DNA of 64,000 nucleotides from Xenophilus sp. L33 (GTDB taxonomy: Bacteria > Pseudomonadota > Gammaproteobacteria > Burkholderiales > Burkholderiaceae_C), in the NCBI RefSeq assembly GCF_009765735.1, contig NZ_LMUW01000054.1, forward strand, positions 632 to 64,631, in the 5' to 3' direction. Each line of letters opens with the position of its first letter. Position 1 is the first letter of the stretch. A program made the translations under genes and the position numbers. This document shows, in pieces, positions 52,477-60,793 of the stretch. The notes below the pieces were generated by a model. It ran no database searches. It saw only the letters and a list, made by a program, of their open reading frames with translations, and was not told the DNA's origin.

Positions 52477-52556
52477 CCGAGTTTTCTCCCTGCGGTCGAA
52501 GACGAAGCCGGCACTCGGTCGGTGGCGCCGCCGCATGGCCCTGCGGGCCGGTCCCC

Positions 52557-52586
52557 TTGACGCCGAAGCGCACGCGGACCAATAAT
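52557..52586 (+). promoter_or_regulatory. Sigma70-like promoter of the aldehyde dehydrogenase unit
   Basis: TTGACG (52557-52562), an 18-base spacer, AATAAT (52581-52586); both boxes match consensus at five of six positions. Predicted transcription start near 52593, directly before the ATTCGC/GCGAAT repeats. Confidence 0.65.
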
Positions 52587-52597
52587 TGCCGGACATT

Positions 52598-52623
52598 GCG
52601 AATCCATAATTCGCACAGCAAAT
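52598..52623. promoter_or_regulatory. Operator copy 1: half-site plus ATTCGC-ACA-GCAAAT
   Basis: GCGAAT at 52598-52603, five bases, then the palindrome at 52609-52623. The half-site and the palindrome's left arm also form a perfect GCGAAT-N5-ATTCGC repeat. It lies just downstream of the predicted transcription start, where a bound repressor would block RNA polymerase. The same motif recurs at 60662-60676 and 60794-60808. Confidence 0.65.
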
Positions 52624-52657
52624 CAACTGGCCGGTCGGCCGGTCTGGAGACCTTCAC

Positions 52658-54103
52658 ATGAGCCACCCTGCCTATCCGCGCATCGGACTGTTCATCGACG
52701 GCCGCTGGGAGGTCGACCACGAGGGCTCGTTCGAGGTCCGCAATCCGTCGGACGAATCGGTGCTCGCCTGCGTGCCCGCAGCCAATGCAGCGACGTTGGA
52801 CCGGGCACTTGCCGCGGCGCAGAAAGGCTTCGAGGTTTGGCGCGACACCTCGCCGGAAGAGCGCGCCCGGCTGCTGACCCGCGCGGTCGCGCTGGTACGC
52901 GAACGACTCGAAACGCTAGCGCAGATCATCACGCTCGAGCTCGGCAAGCCGATCGCCGACTCGCGCTTCGAGGTCGCTCGCACCTGCGCGATCATGGAAT
53001 GGGACATCGGCGAAGGCCTGCGCAGCTACGGGCGCATCAACCCTTCCGGGCCCGGCATGCAGCAACTGGTGATGCGGCTGCCGATCGGCCCGGTCGCTGC
53101 CTTCACGCCATGGAACGCACCGCTCGGCTCGCCCTCGCGCAAGATCAGCGGCGCCCTGGCGGCAGGCTGCTCGATCGTGGTCAAGGGCGCCGAAGAGACG
53201 CCCGGCGCGCTTTGCGCCTATGCGCAGTGCTTCGCCGATGCCGGGCTGCCGCCGGGCGTGCTGAACGTGGTCTTCGGCGATCCGGCGCTCATCTCGGCGC
53301 ACCTGATCGCCTCGCCGATCACCCGGCTGGTCACCTTCACCGGATCGATCGCGGTCGGCAAGCACCTGTCGACGCTGGCCGCGGCCCAAATGAAGCCTGC
53401 CGTCATGGAGCTCGGCGGTCATGCGCCGGTGATCGTCTGCGACGGTGTCGATGCGGCCCAGGTCGGCCGGCTCGCGGCCGCGGCCAAGTTCCGCATGGCC
53501 GGGCAGATCTGCACCTCGCCGACCCGCTACATCGTCCACGAGAAGATGTATCAGCCGTTCGTGCAAGCATTCGCCGAAGCCGCGAGCGCGATCAAGGTCG
53601 GCGACGGCTTCGCTGCCGGCGTCCAGATGGGCCCGGTGGCCAACCGGCGCCGGCTGTCCGCCATCGGCGAACTGGTGGACGAGGCGGTATCTGCTGGCGC
53701 GCGCATCGCCGCCGGCGGCAAGCGGATCGGCGACAAGGGCTTCTTCTATGCACCGACGGTGCTGGCCGACGTGCCGCTCACCGCGCGCGCGATGAGCGTG
53801 GAACCTTTCGGCCCGCTCGGCCTGTGCGTGCCGGTGCCTTCGCTGGACGACGCGATCGAGCTGGCCAACAGCCTGCCCGTGGGCCTGTCGGGCTACGCCT
53901 TCACCAACGCGCTGGCAGACGCCGAAAAGCTGTCGCGCGGCCTCGAGTGCGGAATCATGTCGATCAACCATTTCGGCGGGCCGGCGGCCGACATGCCCTT
54001 CGGCGGCATCAAGCAGAGCGGCATCGGCCGCGAGGGCGGCCACGAGAGCCTCGACCCCTACACCGTGACCAAGATGGTGTCGCAGAAAACCGCGCGGGTC
54101 TGA
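52658..54103 (+). CDS. NAD(P)-dependent aldehyde dehydrogenase
   Basis: A 481-residue aldehyde dehydrogenase. Catalytic Cys285 is in AGQICTSP, the general base in VMELGGHAP, and FTGSIAVGK and FTPWNAPLG bind the cofactor. It resembles succinate-semialdehyde and related dehydrogenases of the GabD/SSADH group. First gene of a three-gene unit with an MBL hydrolase and a second Bug protein, under operator copy 1. It may oxidise an aldehyde made by the ThDP enzyme at 59082 (inferred). Confidence 0.88.
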   Translation: MSHPAYPRIGLFIDGRWEVDHEGSFEVRNPSDESVLACVPAANAATLDRALAAAQKGFEVWRDTSPEERARLLTRAVALVRERLETLAQIITLELGKPIADSRFEVARTCAIMEWDIGEGLRSYGRINPSGPGMQQLVMRLPIGPVAAFTPWNAPLGSPSRKISGALAAGCSIVVKGAEETPGALCAYAQCFADAGLPPGVLNVVFGDPALISAHLIASPITRLVTFTGSIAVGKHLSTLAAAQMKPAVMELGGHAPVIVCDGVDAAQVGRLAAAAKFRMAGQICTSPTRYIVHEKMYQPFVQAFAEAASAIKVGDGFAAGVQMGPVANRRRLSAIGELVDEAVSAGARIAAGGKRIGDKGFFYAPTVLADVPLTARAMSVEPFGPLGLCVPVPSLDDAIELANSLPVGLSGYAFTNALADAEKLSRGLECGIMSINHFGGPAADMPFGGIKQSGIGREGGHESLDPYTVTKMVSQKTARV

Positions 54104-54105
54104 GC

Positions 54106-54996
54106 TTGACGGCGATACGCATCGGGAACGCGGAGATCTCGCGCGTGCACGAGGTGAGCGTCGCCTATGCGCCGAACCACCTGTTCAAGAGCCTGCCCGC
54201 GGGCTACGTGCCCGCGCACCGCAACTTGCTGCCCGCTTGGTCGCTGGCGCCGGACGGCGAACGCATCACGCTAGCCTTCCAGTCCTTCGTGGTCCGACAC
54301 GCCGGACGCACGATCCTGGTCGACACCTGCAATGGCAACCACAAGTCGCGGCCCGACATGCCGCGCTGGCACCAGACCGACTTTCCGTACCTGGCGCGAC
54401 TGTCGGAGGCCGGCGTGCGGCCCGAGCAGGTCGACTTCGTCCTGTGCAGCCATCTGCATGCAGACCACGTCGGCTGGAACACGCGGCTCGAGGACGGCCG
54501 CTGGGTGCCCACCTTCCCGAATGCGCGCTACCTGGTGTCCGACGTCGAGCTGGCGCACTGGCAAGGCCTGCATGCGGCCGACCCATCGGCGCCGCTGAAC
54601 CACGGCGCTTGGCAGGACAGCGTGCTGCCGGTGCTCGAAGCCGGTCTGGTCGACGCGGTGCCGGTGGACCACGTCGTCTCGCACGACTTCGACACCCACT
54701 TGTCGCTCGAGCCGGCGCCCGGCCACACGCCGGGGCATGTGCACCTGGTGATGCGCAGCGCCGGCCGCGAACTCATCTATTGCGCCGACACCTTGCATCA
54801 CCCCTTGCAGATCGCGGCGCCGCAATACGGCCTGATCGACGGCGACCCCGCGCAGGCAGAACAGACCCGGCGCACGTTCATCGAGCGGGCCGCGGGCTCC
54901 GGCGCGACGCTGCTGCCTGCGCATTTCGCCGTCGCGGGACAGATCCGCGAATCACGCGGAGCGAACGGAACGCTGCGCTTTCACGACGACGCCTGA
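54106..54996 (+). CDS. MBL-fold metallohydrolase (AHL-lactonase/SoxH-like)
   Basis: A 296-residue metallo-beta-lactamase-fold protein. SHLHADHVGW is the metal motif, AHFAVAG a late ligand segment, and PGHTPGHVHL and YCADTLHH supply the others. Likely a lactonase, thioesterase or ester hydrolase. There is no ATG at the N-terminus: the TTG at 54106, two bases after the stop of the aldehyde dehydrogenase gene, gives the family N-terminus (TAIRIGNAEISRVHE), presumably by translational coupling. The long open frame before it shadows the dehydrogenase. Confidence 0.8.
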   Translation: MTAIRIGNAEISRVHEVSVAYAPNHLFKSLPAGYVPAHRNLLPAWSLAPDGERITLAFQSFVVRHAGRTILVDTCNGNHKSRPDMPRWHQTDFPYLARLSEAGVRPEQVDFVLCSHLHADHVGWNTRLEDGRWVPTFPNARYLVSDVELAHWQGLHAADPSAPLNHGAWQDSVLPVLEAGLVDAVPVDHVVSHDFDTHLSLEPAPGHTPGHVHLVMRSAGRELIYCADTLHHPLQIAAPQYGLIDGDPAQAEQTRRTFIERAAGSGATLLPAHFAVAGQIRESRGANGTLRFHDDA

Positions 54997-55034
54997 TCTC
55001 GTCGCCCCTTCACACGCTCACACGGAGCCTCCCC

Positions 55035-56021
55035 ATGCCGATCACGCGCCGCGCCTTCACTTCCTTCGCCTCCCTTGCCGCGGCCAGCTCCCTGGCCAGC
55101 AGCGCCTGGGCCACCGACGGCTTCCCGAGCAAGCCGATCCACATCGTCGTGCCCTACACGCCGAGCGGGTCGACCGACATCCTGGCGCGGGCGCTCGCGC
55201 AGCAGCTGGGACAGCGTCTAAACACCTCGGTGATCGTCGACAACCGGGCCGGCGCCTCGGGCACCATCGGCACCGACTTCATCGCACGGGCCGAGCCCGA
55301 CGGCTACACGATCGGCGTCGCGGTGCCCGGGACGCTGACCCTGCCGGTCGCGCTGGCGCGAAAGATTCCGTACGACCCGATCGAGAGCTTCACGCCCCTG
55401 AGCATCGCAGTCGACAACCCGCTGGCGATCGTGGTGCCCGCCGATCTGCCGGTCAACAGCCTGCAAGAGCTGGTCGACTATGCCCGCAAGAAACCGGGCA
55501 AGCTGTCCTACGGTACTTCCGGCGCCGGCACCTCGGAACACCTGGTGGGCGAGATGCTCAACCAGACGGCGCACATCAACATCGTCCACGTGCCATACAA
55601 GGGCGGTAGCGCAGCGCTGAACGACCTCCTCGGCGGCCAGATCCAGGTCGGCTTCGTCGTCATCGCGACGGTGCTGCCGCACGTGAAGGCGGGCAAGCTG
55701 AAAATGCTGGCTGTGATCGGCGAGCACCGTTATTCCGGGCTGCCCGACGTGCCGACCAATCACGAGGCGTTGCCCGGATTCGAGCCGAAGACTTCCTGGA
55801 TCGGCGTTATCGCCCCGGCCCGGCTGCCGGCACCGATCGCCGCGCGCTTGACTGCCGAGATCCAGAAAGCGGTGCTTGACCCGAAGACGGCCAAGTACCT
55901 CAATGACGCCGGCATGCCGGTGGTGGCCAGCAACGGCGCGCAGTTCGCCGCGCGGATTCGTGACGACATCGCGGGCTGGACGCCGATCGTCCAAGCCGGG
56001 CACATCACGGTGGGCGACTGA
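55035..56021 (+). CDS. Bug/TctC-family solute-binding protein, Tat-like signal
   Basis: A 328-residue binding protein. TRRAFTSFASLAAASSLAS is a twin-arginine-like signal ending near AWA-TD. Bug hallmarks KPIHIVVPYTPSGSTDILAR, VDNRAGASGTIG and VPYKGGSAALNDLLGGQIQ follow. GGAG stands about eight bases before the ATG. Third gene of the unit under operator copy 1; likely binds the carboxylate that the pathway degrades. No TctA/TctB partner is in the window. Confidence 0.9.
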   Translation: MPITRRAFTSFASLAAASSLASSAWATDGFPSKPIHIVVPYTPSGSTDILARALAQQLGQRLNTSVIVDNRAGASGTIGTDFIARAEPDGYTIGVAVPGTLTLPVALARKIPYDPIESFTPLSIAVDNPLAIVVPADLPVNSLQELVDYARKKPGKLSYGTSGAGTSEHLVGEMLNQTAHINIVHVPYKGGSAALNDLLGGQIQVGFVVIATVLPHVKAGKLKMLAVIGEHRYSGLPDVPTNHEALPGFEPKTSWIGVIAPARLPAPIAARLTAEIQKAVLDPKTAKYLNDAGMPVVASNGAQFAARIRDDIAGWTPIVQAGHITVGD

Positions 56022-56039
56022 AGGAGCGCCGGATTTCCG

Positions 56040-56639
56040 TCAAATCTCGCCGGACTTCGGCGGCGGCCGCCAGCCGGCGAATTCTGGCGCGATGCGCGCC
56101 ACCACCGGACCGTCGAAATCCCAGCCAAGGCACTGGCCCATCTGGCGGCTCGGCCGCGACAGGACCTGGCGCGGTTCGCCGCGAAGACGCCGTTGGTGCA
56201 GTCGGTAGTTGGGCACCGTCTGGAAGGCGACTGTCGCCATGGCGGCGATCAGCTCGCGCACGTGTGTGCAGCCGCGGATGCCGCCCATCGCCTCATCGAT
56301 CGCTTTGCGCCAGCCGCGACCGATGGTCAGGCCGACCAGGCCGCGCACCGGATCGGCCGCGGCCGGGCACTCGTCGAAGGGCGTCGCAGGCATCTCGGCC
56401 CAGGCGGCGACGACGGTCAGGTTGTCGTCGATGGTCAAGCACACCTTCATCTGATGCAGCGACTCGCCGGGCGCGCGCTCGCGGCCGTCCGCGTTGCGAA
56501 AGCCGTAGCTCTTGCTGTCGCGGATCTCGGATTCGATGTCCCAGAGTCCGTCGGCCCGCAGGTAGCCGTTGTGGACGACCTCGCGGCGATGGATCGGCTC
56601 GCGCGCGATCGGGCTGCCTGGGACGTCCGCGGAATTCAT
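56040..56639 (-). CDS. DUF2889 family protein
   Basis: A 199-residue protein. RREVVHNGYLRADGLWDIES, HQMKVCLTIDDNLTVVAA and GCTHVRELI are conserved DUF2889 blocks. Function unknown; the family often sits in CoA-ester catabolic clusters. The ATG at 56639 overlaps the stop of the acyl-CoA dehydrogenase gene (ATGA). Last gene of the (-) unit under operator copy 2. Confidence 0.82.
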   Translation of the reverse strand: MNSADVPGSPIAREPIHRREVVHNGYLRADGLWDIESEIRDSKSYGFRNADGRERAPGESLHQMKVCLTIDDNLTVVAAWAEMPATPFDECPAAADPVRGLVGLTIGRGWRKAIDEAMGGIRGCTHVRELIAAMATVAFQTVPNYRLHQRRLRGEPRQVLSRPSRQMGQCLGWDFDGPVVARIAPEFAGWRPPPKSGEI

Positions 56640-57793
56640 GCCGGCTCCGCCGCCTGCAGCGGCATGCCCAGCCGCACCTTGCCCGGCGCATCGATGAGCG
56701 CCGCCGCGACCCGGCGCCGATGCTCGCGCACCGTGCCGCAGCGCAGGCTCCAAGCGACGATCCGCCGGTACCAGAGTTGCAAGTCGAATTCCAGCATGAA
56801 GCCCATGCCGCCATGGATCTGCTGCGCCGAGCGGGCCACGAAGATGCACTTGTCGCTGGCGAATGCCTTGGCCTGCGAGACCTCGATCGAGGCCGGCAGC
56901 CCTTGTCCCAGCCGCCAAAGCGCCTCGCGCACCAGGAGCTGGGCACCGTCGACCGCGATCAGCATGTCGGCCGCCAGGTGCTGGATCGCCTGGAAGGCGC
57001 CGATCGGCTGGCCGAAGGCCTCGCGCTCCTTGGCATAGGCGACCGCGAATTCCATGTCGCGCCGGGTCGCGCCGACCAGCTGCGAGACCATCAGTGCGCT
57101 GGCGATGTCGCACAGATCGCGCGCCACAGCGCTGCCGTCACTGCCGACCTGTTCGTCGGCCGCGACCCGCACGCCCTCGAAGCGCAGCAGCGCCTCGCTG
57201 TCCTTGGCCGAGGTCACCAGGTCGATGCATTCGATGCCGGGCGAATCGGTCGGGATGCTGGCGGCGTGGACGTGGCCGGCCTCGTCCTGGAACAGCAGCA
57301 GGCAGTGCTGTGCGATGCGAAAGCCGTCGACGAAGGCGCGCGTGCCGTCGAGCACCCAGCCGTCGCCTTCGCGCCGGCCGACCAGCCCGTGGCCGTCGCC
57401 GGTCCAGGCGCCGTCGCGGCCCTGCACCGCGAAGCACAGCACCCGCTCGCCATCGATCACCCGGCGCAGCGCGTCGCGTTGGGCCGGCGAGCCGTGCCGC
57501 GCCAGCACCAGCGCCGCCGTCAGCGTGCCGTGCAGGGGCAGCGGTGCCAGGTGGCGGCCGGCCTCCTCCATCAAGAGGCCGGCGTAGCCGAGCGGCAGGC
57601 CCTGGCCGCCGCACGATTCGGGCAGGCTGACGCCGATCCAGCCGAGCGCGGCCAGCTTGTGCCACAGCGCGGCCGAGCTGCGTTCGGGCTGCTTCTCGGC
57701 ATCGCGCACCAGCGCGGGCGTCGATTCGGCGGCGAAGAATTCGCGCGCGGATTCCTGGATCAGGATCTCTTGTTCGTCGGGAAGTACGTCCAC
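56636..57793 (-). CDS. Acyl-CoA dehydrogenase-like subunit with altered FAD site
   Basis: A 385-residue acyl-CoA dehydrogenase-fold protein. REAFGQPIGAFQAIQH and QIHGGMGF, which contact FAD from the neighbouring subunit, are present. The middle-domain motif that binds the flavin in most members (such as EPQCGTDLAG in the next gene) is replaced by GRDGAWTGDG, so this may be the non-catalytic or half-site partner of a heteromeric enzyme. Starts at GTG 57793, with GAGG nine bases upstream, 28 bases after the second subunit gene. Confidence 0.85.
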   Translation of the reverse strand: MDVLPDEQEILIQESAREFFAAESTPALVRDAEKQPERSSAALWHKLAALGWIGVSLPESCGGQGLPLGYAGLLMEEAGRHLAPLPLHGTLTAALVLARHGSPAQRDALRRVIDGERVLCFAVQGRDGAWTGDGHGLVGRREGDGWVLDGTRAFVDGFRIAQHCLLLFQDEAGHVHAASIPTDSPGIECIDLVTSAKDSEALLRFEGVRVAADEQVGSDGSAVARDLCDIASALMVSQLVGATRRDMEFAVAYAKEREAFGQPIGAFQAIQHLAADMLIAVDGAQLLVREALWRLGQGLPASIEVSQAKAFASDKCIFVARSAQQIHGGMGFMLEFDLQLWYRRIVAWSLRCGTVREHRRRVAAALIDAPGKVRLGMPLQAAEPA

Positions 57794-57821
57794 TGGCTTG
57801 ACCTCGGGAAAAAGGGAAGCG

Positions 57822-59048
57822 CTACTTGCGCGGCTTGGGCAGGCCCAGGCCGCGTCTTGCGATCTGGTCGCGCATGACCTGCACGCTGCCGTGGTTCACG
57901 GTCGACTGGAAGGCCGACAGGAGGTTGTGCGCGTAGAGGCCGTCCTGCACGTTCTCGGGCGAGCCGTTGAGCAGTTGCGCATGCGGGCCGAGGATCTGCG
58001 CGATCGCTTCGGTGGCCCGCACGCCGTGCTCCGGCGCCCACACCTTCTCGGCAGCGCCCTCGTAGCTGAAGCCGCTGCCGCGCTGCTCGATCGTCATGCT
58101 GCGCATCGTCATCAGGCGGCAAACCTGGCCTTCGATCCACAACTCGGCCACCTTGTCGCGGACCGCCTCGTCGTCGCGCAGCGGGGCGGCGCGCTCGTCG
58201 TCGGACTTGAGCCAGTTGACGATGTCCTCGTCGCGCTTGACCGAGATCAGGTAGCGCCAGGCGCCGACCCGGTCGAGGTTGAGGCCGCGCTGCGACACCG
58301 CCCAGCCGTCGCCTTCGTCGCCGAGCAGGCAGGCCACGGGTACCTTGACGTCGTCGAAGAAGACCTCGTTGGTGCGCTCTTCGCCGTAGGTCGTGCCGGG
58401 CGGGCCGCCGGGCTCGTTCTGGATCGTCAGCAGTGGCCGGATCGTGATGCCCGGCGTGTCCATCGGCACCAGCAGGATCGACAGGCCCGCGTGGCGCCTG
58501 GACTCCGGGTCGCTGCGCACCAAGAGGAAGATGTGCGTGGCCACCTGCGCATTGGTCGTGTAGATCTTCTGGCCGTTGACGAGGTAGTGCGCTTCGGCGC
58601 CTTCGCCGGTGCGAATGCCCCGGCAGCGCACCCCGGCCAGGTCGGTGCCGCACTGCGGTTCGCTGTAGCCCTGGCAGAAGACGATCTCGCGGCGGATCGC
58701 CTTCGGCACGAAGTCCTGCTTCTGGGCCTCGGTGCCGGAGGCGAGGATCGCCGGCGTGCCGGTGCCGCCGCCGCCGATCACCACCTGGGCCGCGCGGTAG
58801 AACTCTTCCTCTACCAGGAACTGCGTGATGCGGTTGCCGCCCTGGCCGCCGTAGGCCTTCGGCCAGGCAATCGCGTTCCAGCCGCGCTCGGCGATCTTCT
58901 CGAACACCGGCCCGGTGCGCGGGCCGAAGCCGCGGCCGCGCTTGCCGCCGGCGAAGTCGGCCAGCACCTCGGGCGTGAAGTGTTCCTTGATGAAGGCCTG
59001 CACGTCGCGGCGCAACGCTTCTTCTTCTTCGCTGAAGATGAAATCCAT
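57822..59048 (-). CDS. Acyl-CoA dehydrogenase
   Basis: A 408-residue flavoprotein with GYSEPQCGTDLAG (FAD binding, about residues 138-150), NGQKIYTTNA and a C-terminal four-helix domain (GSPENVQDGLYAHN). Members oxidise an acyl-CoA to the 2-enoyl-CoA and pass electrons to ETF. Paired with the neighbouring 385-residue relative, as in steroid-type heteromeric dehydrogenases (comparison inferred). GAGGA stands before the ATG at 59048. Confidence 0.9.
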   Translation of the reverse strand: MDFIFSEEEEALRRDVQAFIKEHFTPEVLADFAGGKRGRGFGPRTGPVFEKIAERGWNAIAWPKAYGGQGGNRITQFLVEEEFYRAAQVVIGGGGTGTPAILASGTEAQKQDFVPKAIRREIVFCQGYSEPQCGTDLAGVRCRGIRTGEGAEAHYLVNGQKIYTTNAQVATHIFLLVRSDPESRRHAGLSILLVPMDTPGITIRPLLTIQNEPGGPPGTTYGEERTNEVFFDDVKVPVACLLGDEGDGWAVSQRGLNLDRVGAWRYLISVKRDEDIVNWLKSDDERAAPLRDDEAVRDKVAELWIEGQVCRLMTMRSMTIEQRGSGFSYEGAAEKVWAPEHGVRATEAIAQILGPHAQLLNGSPENVQDGLYAHNLLSAFQSTVNHGSVQVMRDQIARRGLGLPKPRK

Positions 59049-59081
59049 GGTTGTCCTCGGGCTCGAGTTGCTGCAGGGTTT

Positions 59082-60644
59082 TCAGCGGCCGATGCGGGCT
59101 TCGATGAGGAAGGGGCCGGGCCGTGCCACCGCGTGGCGCAGCAGCCCGGCCAGCGCCTCGCAGCTGTCGGCACTGGCCGCCTCCACGCCCATGCCTTCGG
59201 CCAGCTTGACCCAGCTGATGTCGGGATCGACGATCGTCAGCATGCGTTCGGCCTGTTCGCCCCACTGGCTGGCGCCGACGCCGGCCAGCTCGCCCTTGAG
59301 GATCTGGTAGCCGCGGTTGGCGAAGACGACCGTGACCACGTCCAGCTTCTCGCGCGCCTGCGTCCAGAGCGCCTGGATGGTGTACATCGAGCTGCCGTCA
59401 CCTTCCATGGTGATCACCTTGCGCTGCGGGCAGGCGATCGCCGCGCCGGTCGCCATCGGCAGGCCATTGCCGATCGCGCCGCCGGTGAGCTGCAGGTAGT
59501 CGTGCGGCCGGGCACCGAGCGAGGCCGGGAAGAAGCTGCGGCCCGCACTGATCGATTCGTCGACGACGATCGCCTGATCGGGCAGCAGCGCCGCGATCGT
59601 GCGCAGCACCGAATCGGGCGTCAGTTCGCCATTGGGCAGCGCCAGCTCGCGCGCCGGGTCGAGCAGCGGCGCCAGCGCGGTCGCGCCGACTCGGGCTGCC
59701 AGCTCCTGCAAGGTGGCGAGCAGGTCGTCGGTCGGGCCGGTCAGCTCGATCAGCTTCGATCCGGGCGCCATCAGGTAGTCGGGCTTGCCGGGATAGCCGA
59801 ACATCGGCGCCGGCACCTTGGCGCCGACCAGGATGACGTGGCTGGCGTCCTTGAAGGTGGCGACGCCGGCATCGACCGGCGCCGGCGTGCGCGCGATCGC
59901 CGCGCGGCCTGCGCCGCGCTCCATCCGGCCGTTGCTGTACGAGGCCAGCATGCGGGCGCCGGTGCGCTGGACGATGCGGCTGGCCGCTGCCAGGGCCTCG
60001 GCCCGCAGCGCCCGGCCCGACAGCAGCAGGATCACCTGGGAGCCCGATTGGAGCGCCTGGATGGCCTCGTCCATCGCGCTGTCGCCGGGCAGCGTGGCCG
60101 GCGGCGGCGCGAAGTCGAGCCGGGCATGCGGCCGCGCCGGCGTCCAGGCGGTGTCGGCCGGAAGGATCAGGGTCGCGATGCGGCCCGGCAGCGTGTTGGC
60201 GACCCGGATCGCCTCCGCGGCGTCACCGGCGATGTCGTCGGCCGAGGTGCAGGTGCGCACCCAGGACGACATGGTGGTGGCGATGCCCTCGATGTCGCCG
60301 GTCAGCGGCGAATCGGTCGCCTTGTGGCCCTGCCGGTGCTCGCCGACGATGTTGACCAGCGGCACCTGCGCCCGCTTGGCGTTGTGCAGGTTGGCCAGGC
60401 CGTTGCCCAGGCCCGGCGCCAGGTGCAGCAGGGTCGAGGCCGGCTTGTCGGCCATCCGCGCATAGCCGTCGGCCGCGCCGGTGACCACGCCTTCGAACAG
60501 GCCGAGCACGCAGCGCATGCCAGGGATGCGATCGAGCGCCGCCACGAACTGCATCTCCGAGGTGCCGGGGTTGGCGAAACAGACGTCCACCTTGCCGGCC
60601 AGCAGCGTCTCCACCAGCGTCTCGGCGCCATTGCGTTCTTGCAT
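59082..60644 (-). CDS. ThDP-dependent enzyme, benzoylformate decarboxylase/2-hydroxyacyl-CoA lyase-like
   Basis: A 520-residue thiamine-diphosphate enzyme. The catalytic Glu51 is in LGLFEGVV, the ThDP/Mg motif GDGS at 415-418 with FANRGY after it, and VNIVGEHRQGHKATDSPL is in the pyrimidine domain. Of the named groups, the C-terminus is closest to the benzoylformate decarboxylase type; automatic annotation would say acetolactate synthase. There is no IlvN partner, and its neighbours are CoA-ester enzymes, so a decarboxylase or a 2-hydroxyacyl-CoA lyase is more likely (inferred). The ATG at 60644 has GGAG eight bases upstream. Confidence 0.85.
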   Translation of the reverse strand: MQERNGAETLVETLLAGKVDVCFANPGTSEMQFVAALDRIPGMRCVLGLFEGVVTGAADGYARMADKPASTLLHLAPGLGNGLANLHNAKRAQVPLVNIVGEHRQGHKATDSPLTGDIEGIATTMSSWVRTCTSADDIAGDAAEAIRVANTLPGRIATLILPADTAWTPARPHARLDFAPPPATLPGDSAMDEAIQALQSGSQVILLLSGRALRAEALAAASRIVQRTGARMLASYSNGRMERGAGRAAIARTPAPVDAGVATFKDASHVILVGAKVPAPMFGYPGKPDYLMAPGSKLIELTGPTDDLLATLQELAARVGATALAPLLDPARELALPNGELTPDSVLRTIAALLPDQAIVVDESISAGRSFFPASLGARPHDYLQLTGGAIGNGLPMATGAAIACPQRKVITMEGDGSSMYTIQALWTQAREKLDVVTVVFANRGYQILKGELAGVGASQWGEQAERMLTIVDPDISWVKLAEGMGVEAASADSCEALAGLLRHAVARPGPFLIEARIGR

Positions 60645-60661
60645 TCCGGGTCTCCGAATTA

Positions 60662-60691
60662 ATTCGCATAGCAAATGTTCAATTCATTTGC
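60662..60691. promoter_or_regulatory. Operator copy 2: half-site plus ATTCGC-ATA-GCAAAT
   Basis: Palindrome at 60662-60676 and, nine bases further up in the direction of the ThDP gene, the half-site ATTTGC at 60686-60691. It lies between the predicted transcription start (near 60698) and the ATG at 60644. Confidence 0.65.
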
Positions 60692-60704
60692 GCATTAGAA
60701 GGGG

Positions 60705-60733
60705 ATGTTAGCCCTGGCCTGCGCGCCGGTCAA
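60705..60733 (-). promoter_or_regulatory. Sigma70-like promoter of the ThDP/acyl-CoA dehydrogenase unit
   Basis: Minus-strand TTGACC (60733-60728), a 17-base spacer, TAACAT (60710-60705). Five and four of six positions match consensus. It drives the ThDP enzyme, the two acyl-CoA dehydrogenases and DUF2889. Confidence 0.6.
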
Positions 60734-60748
60734 CGGGAAACGCTCGCG

Positions 60749-60777
60749 TTGACACGCACCGCTGGCGCCACTATCAT
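60749..60777 (+). promoter_or_regulatory. Sigma70-like promoter of the hotdog/lyase/CoA-transferase unit
   Basis: TTGACA (60749-60754, perfect), a 17-base spacer, TATCAT (60772-60777, five of six). Predicted start near 60784, ten bases before operator copy 3. Confidence 0.72.
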
Positions 60778-60793
60778 TTTCCGTGAATTAAGT

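Noticed and set aside
52537..52549. GGCCC-TGC-GGGCC hairpin after the first Bug gene as a terminator
   Set aside because: Five-pair stem, no T run, and such GC palindromes are expected by chance in this composition.
59082..60644. Acetolactate synthase of branched-chain amino acid synthesis
   Set aside because: No IlvN or IlvC neighbour, C-terminus of the benzoylformate decarboxylase type, and a catabolic operon context.
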